This document shows positions 5,648-7,291 of a stretch of 7,291 nt of DNA, in pieces. The stretch covers positions 3,321 to 10,611 of the forward strand of contig PBSR01000005.1 of NCBI GenBank assembly GCA_002726335.1, given 5' to 3'. The position numbers were made by a program, and so were the translations under genes. The DNA comes from Gemmatimonadaceae bacterium (lineage in GTDB: Bacteria > Latescibacterota > UBA2968 > UBA8231). Below the pieces are notes generated by a model. It did not search any database. It saw only the letters and a list, made by a program, of their open reading frames with translations, and was not told the origin of the DNA. Position 1 is the stretch's first letter. Every line of letters begins with the position of its first letter.

Positions 5648-7027
5648 ATGCGGTTTGCCGGTCGCGGTCGGCGGCGGAGACGGGGGCGGGGCGGGGCGGG
5701 ATCGACGACGAAGCCGCCGGAGGCGGAGCCCCGGGTCGAGCGGGTGGCGCTGCCGGAGATCGAGATCGGATCGGACTTTCGCCACGCCCTGGACGTGATC
5801 GACCGCGAGGGCCGGTCGGCGTTCGTGACAGGGGTGGCGGGGACCGGGAAGTCGACGCTGTTGCAGTACTTCCGCGAGATCACCGAGCGGCAGGTGGTGG
5901 TGGTGGCGCCGACCGGGATCGCGGCGGTAAACGTGGGCGGGCAGACGATCCATTCGTTCTTCCGCTTCCCGCCGCGACTGGTGGGACCGGACGACATCAA
6001 ACCGGGGCGCAACCGCAACCTCTATCGCCGACTGGAGACGTTGGTGATCGACGAAGTTTCGATGGTCCGGGTGGACGTGATGGACGGGATCGACCGGGCG
6101 CTGCGGATCAATCGCGGCAACGAGCAGCCGTTTGGCGGGGCGCAGGTGGTGATGTTCGGCGACCCGTACCAGCTGCCCCCGGTGGTGGACGACGGAGTGC
6201 GCGAGTACCTGGAGCGACGCTACGGCGGGGTCTACTTCTTCGACGCGCCGGGACTCAAGCGAGCGCGGCCGTTGCTGGTCGAATTACGGGAGCGCTACCG
6301 GCATCGTGACCAGCATTTCATCACGATTTTGGACGCGATTCGCAACGACTGTCTGGAGGACCACACCCTGGACGACCTGAACGTGCAGGTCCGCGAGGAG
6401 CAGGCGCCGGCCGATCGGGAAGGCTACGTGACCATGACGCCGACGAACGTGGCGGCGGATCGGATCAACCAGGCGATGTTGCTGGCGCTGGAAGGGCCGG
6501 AGCACGAGTTTCAGGCGAAGCTGACCGGGCAGTTCGGCGACCGCACGCTACCGACGGATGAACGGCTACGGCTGCGGGTGGGGGCGCGAGTGATGACGTT
6601 GAAAAACGATTCGCAGGGGCGTTGGGTGAACGGTACCCTCGGGGAGGTTACGAAACTCAGCGAGGACGCGGTGTGGATAACGACGGACAGCGGCGAGCAC
6701 GAGCTGAAGCGCGGCGAATGGGAGAAGGTGGACTACCGCTATGATGCTGGCAACCAGCGGATCGAACAGAAGGTGGTGGGCACGTTTGTGCAGTATCCGA
6801 TCCGGCTGGCCTGGGCACTGACGATCCACAAGGCGCAGGGGCAGACCTTCGATCGGACCTTCATCGATTTCGGGCGCGGGACCTTCGCCCACGGGCAGGC
6901 GTATGTGGCGCTGAGCCGCTGCCGGACGCTGGAGGGCACGCGTCTTGGCCGGCCGGTGCGGCAGGGGGATATCCAACTAGACCCGGAAGCGGTGGCGTAT
7001 CGGGACGTGTTCGCGACGGAGGACTGA
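5648..7027 (+). CDS. PIF1/RecD-type superfamily 1 DNA helicase
   Basis: This is a 5'-3' ATP-dependent DNA helicase of the PIF1-like group, which resolves structured DNA during replication and repair in eukaryotes and the bacteria that carry it. All motifs are visible. Walker A is GVAGTGKST (62-70, Lys68). Motif Ia is APTGIAAVNVGGQTIHSFF. Walker B is VIDEVSM (133-139). Motif III is GDPYQLPPV (171-179), followed by ELRERYR. Further motifs are the TPTNVAADRIN segment, the RWVNGTLGEV beta-domain turn, LTIHKAQGQTF (391-401) and the motif VI YVALSR (419-424). The 459 residues match compact bacterial PIF1 proteins without extra C-terminal domains. The Arg-rich first 20 residues could be a DNA-binding tail. 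They could also be leader, because ATG 5648 lacks a Shine-Dalgarno; GTG at codon 33 is an alternative start. The locus stands alone between a pseudogene and a convergent GH32 gene. Confidence 0.92.
   Translation: MRFAGRGRRRRRGRGGAGSTTKPPEAEPRVERVALPEIEIGSDFRHALDVIDREGRSAFVTGVAGTGKSTLLQYFREITERQVVVVAPTGIAAVNVGGQTIHSFFRFPPRLVGPDDIKPGRNRNLYRRLETLVIDEVSMVRVDVMDGIDRALRINRGNEQPFGGAQVVMFGDPYQLPPVVDDGVREYLERRYGGVYFFDAPGLKRARPLLVELRERYRHRDQHFITILDAIRNDCLEDHTLDDLNVQVREEQAPADREGYVTMTPTNVAADRINQAMLLALEGPEHEFQAKLTGQFGDRTLPTDERLRLRVGARVMTLKNDSQGRWVNGTLGEVTKLSEDAVWITTDSGEHELKRGEWEKVDYRYDAGNQRIEQKVVGTFVQYPIRLAWALTIHKAQGQTFDRTFIDFGRGTFAHGQAYVALSRCRTLEGTRLGRPVRQGDIQLDPEAVAYRDVFATED
5682..5700 (+). other. four-tract G-quadruplex motif inside the helicase 5' coding region
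   Basis: Runs of 5, 4, 4 and 3 G are separated by single C bases. This is the short-loop arrangement that gives the most stable parallel quadruplexes. It lies on the coding strand, so both the non-template DNA and the mRNA could fold. It begins 31 bases after the ATG and encodes part of the Arg/Gly-rich tail. It is the only four-tract, short-loop run I found in the window. Confidence 0.6.
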
Positions 7028-7059
7028 GGGGGTGCAAGTTCACCTACGCTGGTCAACGG

Positions 7060-7092
7060 GGCTCGGCGGCGAGCCAAATCGGCGTCAACGCC
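7060..7092. terminator. tandem hairpins between convergent genes
   Basis: GGCTCG-GCGG-CGAGCC (7060-7075) is a perfect 6-bp hairpin. GGCG-TCAA-CGCC (7081-7092) follows five bases later. They sit in the 68-base gap between the convergent helicase and GH32 stops and could serve both strands. Neither has a U-tract, so termination may need Rho. Confidence 0.4.
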
Positions 7093-7095
7093 GGG

Positions 7096-7291
7096 TCAGG
7101 TGGGGTCCATCTGCCAGCAGTCGAGTCGGGTGAGGCGGGCCGGGGCGCCGCGGGCGAAGAAGCTGATGCCCTTGCTGTCGGTGCGGGTTGGGTAGACCCG
7201 GGTGGCGGCGGGGGCGCCGCCTTCGGGGAAGATCTCCAGTACGGAGCGATCCAGCAGGACGCGCAGGACCAGCGGGGCGCCGCCAGGGAGG
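7096..7291 (-). CDS. glycoside hydrolase family 32 (beta-fructosidase/sucrose hydrolase), C-terminal end
   Basis: Only the last 64 residues are inside the window; the 5' part continues past base 7291. The frame starts at 7290 and ends with TGA at 7098-7096. It contains LRVLLDRSVLEIFPEGG, the signature of the GH32 C-terminal beta-sandwich (D-x-S-x-x-E-x-F). It continues with RVYPTRTDSKGISFFARG and ends RLTRLDCWQM. GH32 enzymes hydrolyse sucrose, levan, inulin or sucrose-6-phosphate. The catalytic Asp and Glu lie in the N-terminal propeller, not visible here, so substrate and export cannot be judged. It is convergent with the helicase gene. Confidence 0.85.
   Translation of the reverse strand, partial: LPGGAPLVLRVLLDRSVLEIFPEGGAPAATRVYPTRTDSKGISFFARGAPARLTRLDCWQMDPT

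Overview
The window is GC-rich bacterial DNA with tightly packed genes and G/C-ending codons. TGA, TAG and TAA are all used as ordinary stops. The gene set (SDR, OsmC, inositol-dehydrogenase type oxidoreductase, GDPD, DUF6454-like protein, PIF1-like helicase, GH32) and the base composition suit a free-living heterotroph. Chloroflexota or another high-GC environmental lineage is a guess; no rRNA, tRNA or phylogenetic marker supports it.

Layout. 1-717 (+) is the 3' part of an SDR oxidoreductase. 756-1226 (-) is an OsmC-family thiol peroxidase-like gene whose first catalytic cysteine codon is replaced by an in-frame TGA. A stem-loop follows the TGA at the position expected for a bacterial SECIS, so I read the gene as a selenoprotein; this is the main finding. 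1369-2376 (+) is an inositol 2-dehydrogenase-like (IolG) enzyme. It converges on a truncated response-regulator receiver remnant (2373-2531, -). 2647-2850 (-) is a 67-residue conserved-type small protein of unknown function. Across a 299-base divergent spacer with a good sigma70-type promoter lies a pair in one direction: a glycerophosphodiester phosphodiesterase (3150-3920) and a DUF6454-like beta-rich protein (3950-4744).

4745-5540 (+) is a damaged locus. A lipoprotein signal and LysM-like segment are broken by TAA and run into the C-terminal half of an HD-GYP domain. 5648-7027 (+) encodes a PIF1/RecD-type superfamily 1 DNA helicase. It carries a four-tract G-quadruplex motif 31 bases after its start codon. 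7096-7291 (-) is the C-terminal end of a glycoside hydrolase family 32 enzyme, convergent with the helicase.

How the genes fit together. The SDR, IolG-like, GDPD and GH32 genes suggest scavenging of sugars, polyols and phospholipid head groups, but they are not one operon. The receiver and HD-GYP fragments are debris of signalling genes and suggest past rearrangement of the 2.37-5.2 kb segment. No transposase, integrase, CRISPR array or rRNA/tRNA gene was found.
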